DNA of 64,000 nt, from contig JARWKL010000006.1 in the NCBI GenBank assembly GCA_029961685.1, positions 13,646,748 to 13,710,747 on the forward strand. Direction: 5' to 3'. Both the position numbers and the translations under genes were made by a program. The stretch comes from Aristolochia californica (Eukaryota > Streptophyta > Magnoliopsida > Piperales > Aristolochiaceae). Shown piece after piece: positions 25,513 to 36,955 of the stretch; position 1 is the first letter of the stretch, and each line of letters begins with the position of its first letter. The notes beneath the pieces were generated by a model that saw only the letters and a list, made by a program, of their open reading frames with translations, was not told where the DNA came from and did not search any database.

Positions 25513-25664
25513 ACGAAATTTTTTTTTGGAGAAATGTTTAATTTTATAAAATAAATTGTTATATGCCTAATAAGCATAATGGATATCTTCCTTTACAGAA
25601 AAGAATTATTTGAAAGAATTCTTCCACCTTTGGTTCAATCAACAATGCAGAAATAGTCTTCCTG
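25513..25664. other. AT-rich spacer between leader and gene fragment
   Basis: No open frame or recognisable motif. On the minus strand this lies directly 3' of the LHC-like fragment's stop codon and could be its former 3' untranslated region. Confidence 0.35.
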
Positions 25665-25926
25665 CTACCGGAAGAATAAACCAACGAAGGCTCCCCAATA
25701 TCCAGCCAACTGAGCTAGAATGCCATTGCCGGTTTGACCTTCAATCATCAACCCTGCTTTCAGTCGTATCATAGCCCATGCCCCATTAATTGCTTCAATC
25801 TTACGTTGCATCCTCCTTTAATTTCTCTTTGGCTTTTATTTTCTACATTTGTATGTCAGCCAAAGGCTTAGCCTCCATAGGATCTATGATGAGTATTTTG
25901 TCACCACTCTTACCTCCTGAAATTTC
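25665..25926 (-). pseudogene. Fragment of a chlorophyll a/b-binding (ELIP/SEP/LHC-like) protein gene
   Basis: On the minus strand, 25811 to 25665 encodes 48 residues ending at a TAG. They contain KIEAINGAWAMI followed by a hydrophobic run and ILAQLAGYWGAFVGLF. E-x-x-N-G-x-x-A-M is the signature of the LHC/ELIP transmembrane helix, with Glu and Asn (residues 6 and 9 here) as chlorophyll ligands; the usual Arg after NG is Ala. Upstream, at 25926-25812, another frame reads a lysine- and acid-rich stretch (KILIIDPMEAKPL... then KIKAKEKLKED) with an in-frame stop and then a frameshift into the helix. Such proteins sit in the thylakoid membrane and protect against light stress. The N-terminal transit peptide is missing. 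This is a broken nuclear gene fragment antisense to gag, probably captured by the element or by the repair event. The exact family member is not certain. Confidence 0.65.
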
Positions 25927-26140
25927 TCACTATTGCTACGGTGGGTGATTGAGTTGATCTCTAGCTTGCTATGTAACCCCCAGCTTCTGAAATTTTTGGA
26001 AAACCGAAACCCAATGTGGAAATCGAAGCCAAATGGGAAAATCAAGGGAAATCGAAGTAGAATCTAAGAAACTGACTCTGAAATGGGGGAATCGAAGGAA
26101 ATCAGAACCGAAATGGGTTAAATCGAAGGAAATAGGGAGG
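25927..26140 (-). other. Purine-rich segment with short repeats, possible 5' part of the captured gene
   Basis: On the + strand the block AAATCGAAG with variants recurs about five times between about 26015 and 26130, interspersed with AAATGGG. Read on the minus strand it is a CT-rich stretch like a plant 5' untranslated region, leading toward the LHC-like fragment. An 86-codon minus frame here runs out of satellite across the junction and is not a gene. Confidence 0.35.
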
Positions 26141-26151
26141 GCTTTTAGGGG
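26141..26151 (+). other. Out-of-phase satellite patch at the right insertion junction
   Basis: GCTTTTAGGGG equals a common satellite variant (AAGCTTTTAGGGGTTGTAC, for example at 12895 and 27254) but here immediately precedes AAAAGATAATTCC, a different part of the monomer. It mirrors the patch at the left junction. Confidence 0.4.
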
Positions 26152-27173
26152 AAAAGATAATTCCAAAAAGTATTTGTGATTTTTATGGATTTTAAACTCT
26201 TTTTGTTTTTTATATATTAGGTTTTGCAATTATCGAAAAACGAGGGGTGAGGCATTTTTAACTGAGTGTTGACTCCCAAACCATAAGTCATTTCTAATAA
26301 AAATTATAGTCGTTTCACATCATTAATCGATCAAAACATTTACGATGATCTTGGATCATTAGGTCCACTTTTTGTAAAATAAGCAAAAAGTGGGTTGTTT
26401 TGCCCCGATAAATATCCCACCGCACATTAACTTGAGAATTTAATTTTTTTCTACTCCTTGAAATTTTTGGATCATTTGGTCATCTGCATATTCAACATGT
26501 TTCAGGCATGCTTAGCCACATTTTAAACATGTTAGGATCAATTAGAAATCTCTTTCTTATAAAATTCCACCAATCTATAAGGAGTTGTACTAGTGGAATT
26601 TCCCAAACATGGATAACAAAACTTTGGTGTTCATTTGTAGTGCGTGAAATAATTTTCTTCATTTACATTTGTTATTATTTTAAATTTTTTGCATACATAA
26701 ACTCTAAAACTTTCATTTTGTTGTGATCTATTTGCCTTATCATTTTGTTTACGAGAAAAATGGGAGGGTAAAAACTCAAGTTTCAATTTGAAAACAAATT
26801 GAACATCCAAAATGGAAATTCATAAATGCTGACAGAGATAATTCCAAAAAGTATCTGTGATTTTTAAGGATTGTAAACTCTTTTAGTTTTTTATATATTA
26901 GGTTTTGTAATCATCAGAAAGGGGGGGCGAGGCATTTTTAACTAAGTGTTGATTCCCAAACTATAAGTCATTTCTAACAAAAATTATAGCCATTACACAT
27001 CATTATTGAATCAAAACATTTTCGATGATCTATGATTGTTAGGTCTGCTTTTTGTAAAATAGGCAAAAAATGGGTTGTTTGGCTCCGGTAAATAGCCCCA
27101 CCACACATTAACTTGTGAATTTAATTTTTTCAACTCCTAGAAAGTTTTGGATCATTAGGTCATTTGCATCTTC

Positions 27174-27213
27174 AACATGTTTCAGGCATGCATATCCACA
27201 TTTAAAACATGTT
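27174..27213. other. Palindrome cluster conserved in most monomers (example)
   Basis: AACATGTT at 27174, GCATGC at 27186 and AACATGTT at 27206: three perfect palindromes, with the outer pair 32 bp apart (about three helical turns). The same trio recurs at the anchor of most monomers, for example near 16848-16880 and 61760-61797. The role is unknown; it could be a protein-binding site or chance kept by repeat homogenisation. Confidence 0.6.
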
Positions 27214-27586
27214 AGGGTCAATTAGAAATCTCTTTCTTATAAAATTCCACCAAGCTTTTAGGGGTTGTACTAGTGGAATTTCCCAAACATGGATAACAAA
27301 ACTTTGGTGTTCATTGTTAGTTCGTGAAATAATTTTCTTCACTTATATTTGTTATAGTTTTGAATTTTTTGCATACATAAACTATTAAATTTTCATTTTG
27401 TTGTATTCTATTTGCCTTATTTATTGTTTACGAGAAAAATGGGAGAGAAAAAACTCAAGTTTGGATTTGAAAAAAAAATGAAAATACAAAATGGAAATGC
27501 ACAAAAGCTGAGAGAGATAATTTCAACAAATATTTGTGATTTTTAAGGATTGTAAAATCTTTTAGTTTTTTATATATTTGGTTTTT

Positions 27587-29222
27587 CAATCATCAGAAAA
27601 GGGGGGGGGGTCGAGGCATTTTTTACTGTGTTGTCTCAAACCTTAAGTCATTTCTAACAAAAATTATAGCCGTTGCAGATCATAAATTAATCAAAATATT
27701 TACTATGATTGTTAGGGTCACTTTTTGTTAAATAGGTAAAAAGTGGGTTGTTTGGTTCAGGTAAATATCTCATCGCATGTTAACTTGAGAATTTAATTTT
27801 TTCTACTCCTTGAAATTTTTCTACATTGATCATTTTTTCAGGCATGCATATCCACAACATTTAAAACATGTTAGGATCAATTAGAAATCTCTTTCTTATA
27901 AAATTCCACCAAGATATTAGGGGTTGTACTAGTGAAATTTCCCAAACATGGATAACAAAACTTTGATGTCTATTTTTTGTGCGTTAAATAATTTTCTCCA
28001 CTTTCATTTATTATAGTTTTCAATTTTTTGCATACATAAACTCTAAAATTTTTATTTTGTTGTGATCTATTTGCCTTATGTTTTTGTTTACGAGAAAAAT
28101 GGGAGAGTCAAAACACCAGTTTGGGTGTGAAAAAAAATTGAACGTCCAAAATGGAAATGCACAAATGCTTTGAGAGATAATTCAGAAAAGTATCTATGAT
28201 TTTTAAGGATTTTAAACTCTTTTCATTTTTTATATATTAGGTTTTGCAATCATCAAAAAAGGGGTGCGACACATTTTAAACTGAGTGTTGGCTCCCAAAC
28301 CATAAGTCATTTCTAAAAAAATTATAGCCGCTACACATCATTAATCGATCATAACATTTACGATGATCTTTGATTGGTAGGTACGCTTTTTGTAAAATAG
28401 GCAAAAAGTGGATTGTTTGGCTCTAGTAAATATCCCGCTGCACATTAACTTGAGAATTTAATTTTTTTTGCTCCATGAAATTTTCGGATCGTTAGGTCAA
28501 TTGCATTTTCAACATGTTTCAGGCATGCTTTTCCACTTTTAAAACATGTTAGGATCAATTATAAATCTCTTTCTTATAAAATTCAACCAAGCTATTTGGA
28601 GTTGTACTTGTGGAATTTACCAAACATGGATAAATAAACTTTCGTGTTCATTTTTAGTGTGTTAAATAATTTTCTTCACTTACATTTATTATAGTTTTCA
28701 ATTTTTTTGCCTACATAAACTCTAAAATTTTCATTTGGTGTGATCTATTTTCCTTATCATTTTGTTTAAGAGAAATGGGAAAGTGAAAACTCAAGTTTGG
28801 ATTTGAAAAAAATTGAACATCCAAAATGGAAATGCACAAATGCTGAGTAAGATAATTCCAAAAACTATCTATGATTTTTCAGGATTGTAAACTATTTTTT
28901 TTTTATATATTAGGTTTTGCAATCATCAAAAAAGGGGGGGAGAGGCATTTTTAACTGAGTGTTGACTCCATAACCATAAGTAATTTCTATCAAAAATTAT
29001 AGCCGTTACACATCATTAATCGATCAAAACATTTACGATAATCTATGATATCCCACCGCAGGTTAACTAGAGAATTTAATTTTTTCTGCTCCTTGAAATT
29101 TTCAAATCGTTTGGTCATTTGCATCTTCAACATTTTTTAGGCATGTGTATCATCATTTAAAACATGTAAGGATCAATTAGAAATCTCTTTCTTATAAAAT
29201 TTCACCAAACTATTTGGGGTTG
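27587..29222 (+). repeat. Copy A of a 1.64-kb tandem duplication
   Basis: Runs from CAATCATCAG in one monomer to GGGGTTG in another, about 2.4 monomers. Diagnostic variants shared with copy B include GTCAAAACACCAGTTTGGGTG (about 28107), GTGCGACACATTTTAAACTG, and a deletion joining GATCTATGAT to ATCCCACCGCAGG (about 29050). Confidence 0.9.
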
Positions 29223-30866
29223 CAATCATCAGAAAAGGGGGGAGGGGGGCATTTTTTACTGTGTTGACTCCAAACCTTAAGTCATTTCTAACAAAAATTA
29301 TAGCCGTTGCAGATCATAAATCAATCAAAATATTTACTATGATCTATGATTGCTAGGGTAACTTTTTGTTAAATAGGTAAAAAGTGGGTTGTTTGGTTCT
29401 GGTAAATATCTCATCGCACGTTAACTTGAGAATTTAATTTTTTCTACTCCTTGAAATTTTTCTACATTGATCATTTTTTGAGGCATGCATATCCACAACA
29501 TTTAAAACATGTTAGGATCAATTAGAAATCTCTTTCTTATAAAATTCCACCAAGATATTAGGGGTTTTACAAGTGAAATTTCCCAAACATGGATAACAAA
29601 ACTTTGATGTCTATTTTTTGTGCGTTAAATAATTTTCTCCACTTTCATTTATTATAGTTTTCACTTTTTTGCATACATAAACTCTAAAATTTTCATTTTG
29701 TTGTGATCTATTTGCCTTATGTTTTTGTTTACGAGAAAAATGGGAGAGTCAAAACACCAGTTTGGGTGTGAAAAAAAATTGAACGTCCAAAATGGAAATG
29801 CACAAATGCTTTGTGAGATAATTCAGAAAAGTATGTATGATTTTTAAGGATTTTAAACTCCTTTAATTTTTAATATATTAGGTTTTGCAATCATCAAAAA
29901 AGGGGTGCGACACATTTTAAACTGAGTGTTGACTCCCAAACCATAAGTCATTTCTAACAAAAATTATAGCCGCTACACATCATTAATCGATCATAACATT
30001 TACGATGATCTTTGATTGGTAGGTACGCTTTTTGTAAAATAGGCAAAAAGTGGATTGTTTGGCTCTAGTAAATATCCCACTGCACGTTAACTTGAGAATT
30101 TAATTTTTTTTGCTCCTTGAAATTTTCGGATCGTTAGGTCAATTGCATTTTCAACATGTTTCAGGCATGCTTTTCCACTTTTAAAACATGTTAGGATCAA
30201 TTATAAATCTCTTTCTTATAAAATTCAACCAAGCTATTTGGGGTTGTACTTGTGGAATTTACCAAACATGGACAAATAAACTTTCGTGTTCATTTTTAGT
30301 GTGTTAAATAATTTTCTTCACTTACATTTATTATAGTTTTCAATTTTTTTGCATACATAAACTCTAAAATTTTCATTTGGTGTGATCTATTTTCCTTATC
30401 ATTTTGTTTAAGAGAAAAATGGGAAAGTGAAAACTCAAGTTTGGATTTGAAAAAAATTGAACATCCAAAATGGAAATGCACAAATGTTGAGTAAGATAAT
30501 TCCAAAAACTATCAATGATTTTTAAGGATTGTAAACTATTTTTTTTATATATATTAGGTTTTGCAATCATCGAAAAAGGGGGGGGAGAGGCATTTTTAAC
30601 TGAGTGTTGACTCCATAACCATAAATAATTTCTAACATAAATTATAGCCGTTACACATCATTAATCGATCAAAACATTTACGATAATCTATGATATCCCA
30701 CCGCAGGTTAACTAGAGAATTTAATTTTTTCTGCTCCTTGAAATTTTCAGATCGTTTGGTCATTTGCATCTTCAACCTTTTTTAGGCATGTGTATCATCA
30801 TTTAAAACATGTAAGGATCAATTAGAAATCTCTTCTTATAAAATTTCACCAAACTATTTGGGGTTG
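29223..30866 (+). repeat. Copy B of the 1.64-kb tandem duplication
   Basis: Repeats copy A at an offset of 1636-1645 bp, including the same rare variants and the same internal deletion (about 30695). The copies differ by only a few percent where I compared them, far less than neighbouring monomers differ. Confidence 0.9.
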
Positions 30867-32029
30867 TATTAGTGAAATCTCCCAAACATGGATAACAAAA
30901 CTTTGGTGTTCATTTTTAGTGCATTAAATAATTTTCTTCACTTACATTTATTATAGTTTTCAATTTTTTGCATATATAAACTCTAAAATTTTCAATTTTT
31001 TGTAATCTATTTGCCTTATCATTTCGTTTAAGAGAAAAATAGGAAAGTAAAAATTCAAATTTGGATTTGAAAAAAAATTGAACATAAAAAATGGAAATGC
31101 ACAAATGCCGAGAGAGATAATTCCAAATATTATGTGTGATTTTAAGGATTTTAAACTCTTTTAGTTTTTTATATATTAGGTTTTCCAATCATCGGAAAAT
31201 GGGGGCGAGGATGTTTTTAACTAAAGGTTGACTCCTAAACCATAAGTCATTTCTAACAAAATTGTAGTTATTACAAATCATTAATCGATCATAAAAATTA
31301 CAATGATCTATGATTGTTAGGTCTGTTTATTGTAAAATAGGCAAAAAGTGGGTTGTTTGGCTCTGGTAAATATCCCACCGCACGTTAACTTGAGAATTTA
31401 ATTTTTTCTACTCCTTGAAATTTTTGGATCATTAGGTCATTTGCATCTTCAACATATTCGAGGCTTGCATATCCAAATTTAAAACATGTTAGGATCAATT
31501 AGAAATCTCTTTCTTATAAAATTCCACCAAGCTATTAGGGGTTTTACTAATGGAATTTCCAAACATGGATAACAAAACTTTGGTGTTCATTTTTAGTGCA
31601 TGAAATAATTTTCTTCAGTTACGTTTATTATAGTTTTCAATGTTTTGCATACATAAACTCTATAATTTTAATTTTTTTATAATCTATTTGCCTTATCTTT
31701 TTGTTTACAAGAAAAAAAGGGAAAGGAAAAACAAATGTTTGGATTTAAAAAAAAATTGAACATCGAAAATGGAAATGCTCAAATGCAGAGATAGATAAAT
31801 TCTAAAATTATCGGTGATTTTTATGGATTTTAAACACTTTTTTTTATCTATATTAGGTTTTGCAATCATCGAAAATGGTGGGGCGAGGCATTTTTAACAG
31901 AGTGTTGACTCCCAAACCATAAGCCATTTCTAACAAAACTTATAGCAGTTACACATCATTAATCGATAAAAATATTTAGGATAATCTAGGATTGTGAGGT
32001 CTACTTTTTGTAAAATAGGCAAAAAGTGG

Positions 32030-32042
32030 GTTGTTTGCCTTA
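32030..32042. other. Deletion junction in a monomer (~350 bp lost)
   Basis: AAAGTGGGTTGTTT is joined to GCCTTATCTTTTTG. The CACCGCACG block, the anchor and the CATTTTTAGTG block are missing. Confidence 0.8.
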
Positions 32043-34928
32043 TCTTTTTGTTTAAGAGAAAAATGGGAGAATGAAAACTCAAGTTTGGATTTGAAAAAAA
32101 TTTGATGGAAATGCACATATGCTGAGAGAGATCATTCCAAAAAAGTATCTATGATTTTTAAGGATTGTAAACTCTTTTAGTTCTTTATATATTAGGTTTT
32201 GCAATCATCGAGAAAAGGGGGGCGAGGCATTTTTAACTGTGTTGACTCCCAAACCAGAAGTCATTTCTAAAAAAAAAAATTATAGCCATTACACACCATC
32301 AATCGATTAAAACATTATGATGATCTATGATTGTTAGGTCCGTTTTTTTAAAATAGAAAAATAGTGGATTGTTTGGCTCTGGTAAGTATCCCACCACACG
32401 ATAACTTGAGAATTTAATTTTTTCTGCTCCTTGAAATTTTTGGATCATTAGGTCATTTTCTTCTTCACCATGTTTCAAGCATGCATATCCACATTTGAAA
32501 CATGTTAGGATCAATTCGACAATTCTTTCTTATAAAATTCCACCAAGCTATTTGGGGTTGTGCTTGTGGAATTTACCAAACATGGAAAATAAACTTTGGT
32601 GTACATTTTTAGTGCATTATATAATTTTGTTTACTTACATTTATTATACTTTTCAGTTTTTTTGCATACATAAACTCTAAAAATTTTATTTTGTTGTGAT
32701 CTATTTGCCTTATCTTTGTGTTTACGAGAAAAATGGGAGAGTGCAAACTCAAGTTTGGATTTGAAAAAAATTTAACATCCAAAAAGGAAATGCACAAATG
32801 CTGAGTGAGATAATTCCAATAAGTATCTGTGATTTTTAAGGATTGTAAAATCTTTTTGTTTTTTATATATTAGGTTTTGCAATCATCGAAAAAGGGGGGC
32901 CGAGGCATTTTTAACTGAGTGTTGACTCCATAACCATAAGTCATTTCTAACAAAAATTATTGCCATTACACATCATTAATCGATCAAAACATTTATGTTG
33001 ATCAATGATTGTTAGGTCTGTTTTTAGTAAAATAGGCAAAAAGTCGGTCGTTTGGATTTGGTAAATATCCCACCCCACTTTAACTTGAGAATTTAATTTT
33101 TTCTACTCCTTGAAATTTTTGGATCATTAGGTCATTTGCAACTTCAACATTTTTCAAGCATACATATCCCTATTTAAAACATGTTAGGATCAACTAGAAA
33201 TATCTTTCTTTTAAAATTCCACCAAGCTATTTGGGGATGTATTAGTGGAATTTCCAAATCATAGATAACAAAACTTTGGTGTTCATTTTTAGTGCATTAA
33301 ATAATTTTCCTCACTTACATTTATTATAGTTTTCAATTTTTTGCAAACATAAACTCTAAAATTTTCATTTTGTTGTAATCTATTTCCCTTATCAATTTGT
33401 TTAAGAGAAAAATGGGAAAGTGAAAACTCAAGTTTGGATTTAAAAAAAAATTGAACATCCAAAATGGAAATGCGCAAATGCCGAGAGAGATATTTCAAAA
33501 AAGTATGTGTAATTTTTAAAGATTTTAAACTCTTATAGTTTTTTATACAGTAGGTTTTTCAATCATCGGAAAAGGAGGGGCGAGGACTTTTTTAACTGAG
33601 TGTTGACTCCCAAACCATAAGTCATTTCTAAAAAAAATTATAGTTGTTAAACATCATTAATTGATTATAAAAATTTCGATGATCTATGATTGTTTGGTCC
33701 GCTTTTTGTAAAATAGTCAAAAAGTGGGTTGTTTGGCTCTCGTAAATATCCCTCCGCACGTTAACTTCAGAATTTGATTTTTTCGACTCCTTGAAATATT
33801 TGGATCATTAGGTCATTTGAATCTTCAACATGTTTCAGGCATGCATATCCACATTTAATACATGTTAGGATCAATTAGAAATCTCTTTCTTATAAAATTC
33901 CACCAAGCTATTAGGGGTTGTACTAGTGTAATTTCCCAAACATGGATAACAAAACTTTGGTGTTCATTTTTAGTGCGTGAAATAATTTTCTCCACTTATA
34001 TTTATTATAGTTTTTAATTTTTTTTATACATCAACTATAAAATTTTCATTTTTTTGTGATCTATTTGCCTTATCTTTTTTATTACGAGAGAAATGGGAGA
34101 GTAAAAACTCAAGTTTGGATTCTAAAAAAAATATAACAGCCAAAATGGAAATGCACAATTGCTGAGAGAGATAATTCCAAAATGTATCTGTGATTTTTAA
34201 GGATTGTAAAATCTTTTAATTTTTTATATATTAGGTTTTGCAATCATCTGAAAAGGGTGGGGCGAGGCATTTTTAACTGTGTTGACTCCCAAACCACAAG
34301 TCATTTCTAAATAAAATTATAGAAGTTACACATCATTAATCGATCAAAACCTTTATGATGATCTATGATTGTTGGGTCCACTTTTTGTAAAAAGGCAAAA
34401 AGTGGATTGTTTGGCTTTGGTAAATTATCCCACCGAACGTTAACTTGAAAATTTAATTTTTTCTGCTCCTTGAAATTCTTGGATCATTAGGTCATTTGCA
34501 TCTTCAACATTTTTCAGGTGTACATATCCACATTTAAAACATGTTAGGATCAAGAAGAAATCTCTTTCTTAAAAAATTTCACCAAGCTATTAGGGGTAGG
34601 ACATTGGAATTTCCCAAACATTGATAACAAAACTTTGGGGTACTTTTTTAGTGCATTAAATAATTTATTTCACTCACATTTGTTATAGTTTTATATTTTT
34701 TCATACTTAAACTCTAAAATTTTCATTTTGTTGTGATCTATTTGCCTTTGCTTTTGTTTACGAGAAAAATTGGAGTGTGAAAATGCAAGTTTGGATTTGA
34801 AAAAAAATTGAACATCCAAAATGAAAATGCGCAATTGCTAAGAGAGATAATTCCAAACTGTATCTGTGATTTTTAATGATTGTAAATGCTTTGATTTTTT
34901 ATTTATTAGGTTTTACAATCATCAGAAA

Positions 34929-36930
34929 ATGGGGGGTGGGGCATTTTTAACTATGTGTTGACTCTGAAACCATAAGTCATTTCTAATAAAAATTATAGCC
35001 GTTACACGTCATTAATCGATCAAAAAATTTACCATGACCTATGATTGTTAGGTCCGCTTTTTGTGATATAGGCAAAAAGTGGGTTGTTTGGCTCTAGTAA
35101 ATATCCAACCGCATGTTAACTTGAGAATTAAATTTTTTCTACTCCTTGAAATTTTTGGATCATTAGGTCATTTGCATCTTCAACTTGTTTCAGGCATGCA
35201 TATCCACAACATTTAAAACATGATAGGATAAATTAGAAATCTCTTTCTTATAAAATTCCTCCAAGCTATTAGGGGTTGTACTAGTGAAATTTTCCAAACA
35301 TGGATAACAAAACTTTGGTGTCCATTTTTTGTGGTGAAATAATTTTCTTCACTTACATTTATTATAGTTTTAATTTTTTTTTATATAAACTCTAAAATTT
35401 TCTTTTTGTTGTGATCTATTTACCTTATATTTTTGTTTGCGAGAAAAAAAATTGAACATCCAAAATTCAAATGCACAAATGCTGAGTGAGATAATTTCAA
35501 AAAGTATCTGTGATTTTTAAGGATTGTAAACTCTTTTAGTTTTTTATATAATAGGTTTTGCAATCATCGGAAAAGGGGGAGTGAGGCATTTTTAACTGTG
35601 TTGTCTCCAAAACCATAAGTCATTTCTAGGAAAAATTATAGCCGTTACACATCATTGATCAATCAAAATATTTACGATGATTTTTTATTATCAGGTCCAT
35701 TTTTTTAAAATAGGCAAAAAGTTGGTTGTTTGGCTCTTAAAAACATCCCACCGCACGTTAACTTGAGAATTCAATTATTCTACTCCTTGAAATTTTTGGA
35801 TCATTAGGTCATTTGCATCTTTAACATGTATCGGGCATGCATATCCACATTTAAAACAAGTTAGGGTCAATTATAAATCTTTTTCATGTAAAAGTCTACC
35901 AAGCTATTAGAGGTTGTACTAGTGGAATTTCCCAATCATGGATAAACAAACTTTGGTGTTCATTTTTAATGCATGAAATAATTTCCTTCACTTGCATTTG
36001 TTATATTTTTTTATTTTTTGCATACATAAACTGTAAAATTTTCATTTTGTTTTGATCAATTTGCCTTATCTTTTTGTTTACGAGAAAAATGGCAGTGAGA
36101 TAACTAAAGTTTGGATTTGAACAAAAATTGACATCTAAAATAGAAATGCACAAATGCTGAGAGAAATAATTCCAAAAAGTATCTGTGATTTTTAAAGATT
36201 GTAAACTCTTTTAGTTATTTTATATATTAGGTTTTCCAATCATCGAAAAAGGGGGGGGGGGAGGCATTTTTAAATGTGTTGACTCCCAAACCACAAGTCA
36301 TTTCTAACAAAAATTATAGCTGTTACACATCATTAATCAAACAAAACATTTACGATGATCTATGATTGTTAGGTCCACGTTTTGTAAAGTAGGCAAAAAA
36401 TGGGTTGTTTGGCTCTGGTAAATATCCCATTGCACGTTAACTTGAGAATTTAATTTTTTCTACTCCTTAATATTTTTGGATCATTAGGTCTTTTGAAACT
36501 TCAACATGTTTCAGGCAGGCATATCCACATTTAGAACATGTTAGGATAAATTAGAAATTTCTTTCTTATAAAATTCCACCAAGATATTAGGGGTTGTACT
36601 AGTGAAATTTCCCAAAAATGGATAACAAAACTTTGGTGTTCATTTTTAGATCATGAAATAATTTTCTTCACTTACATTTGTTATAGTTTTCAATTTTTTA
36701 CGTACATAAACTCTAAAACTTTCATTTTGTTGTGATCTATTTGCCTTATCTTTTTGTTTACGAGAAAAATGGGAGAGTAAAAACTCAAGTTTGGATTAGA
36801 GAAAAAATTGAACATACAAAATGGAAATGGACAATTGCTGAGGGAGATAATTCCAAGCAGTATCTGTGATTTTTAAGGATTGTAAACTCTTTTACTTTTT
36901 ATATATTAGGTCTTGCAATCTTCTGAAAAG
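34929..36930 (+). repeat. Higher-order trimer A-B-C, copy 1
   Basis: Three successive monomers carry diagnostic variants. A has GACTCTGAAACC and TTTTTGTGATA with AAATATCCAACCGCATG. B has a (GG/AG)AAAAATTA run and GGCTCTTAAAAACATCCC. C has TTTTAAATG(A)GTGTTGAC, CACAAGTC and AATCAAACAAAAC. The copy ends at a 20-base G-tract. Confidence 0.75.
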
Positions 36931-36935
36931 GGAGA

Positions 36936-36955
36936 GGGGGGGGGGGGGGGGGGGG
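36936..36955 (+). repeat. Expanded G-tract, 20 G
   Basis: At the 3' edge of trimer copy 1. The following monomer sequence up to TGCCAAAATTG is deleted. Confidence 0.85.

Larger units (their letters stand above)
22992..26154 (+). mobile_element. Circularly permuted, non-autonomous Ty3/gypsy element inside a satellite monomer
   Basis: The satellite stops at ...CAAATGCT (22991) and resumes at AGATAATTCC (26155), only about 7 bases further along the monomer. The insert therefore sits in a single monomer. Its order is leader (22992-23413), broken gag (23414-24448), pol C-terminal remnant (24473-24548), PPT (24547-24559), LTR (24560-24846), PBS (24848-24859), then further leader and an antisense gene fragment to 26154. 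A normal element would have an LTR before the PBS and gag; here the only LTR lies in the middle. Protease, reverse transcriptase, RNase H and most of integrase are absent. I found no target-site duplication. Membership of the 25513-26154 part in the element is uncertain. Confidence 0.85.

Noticed and set aside
25969..26229. Minus-strand 86-codon frame across the right junction
   Set aside because: It runs from satellite into the purine-rich segment; a chimeric frame formed by the insertion, with no recognisable domain.
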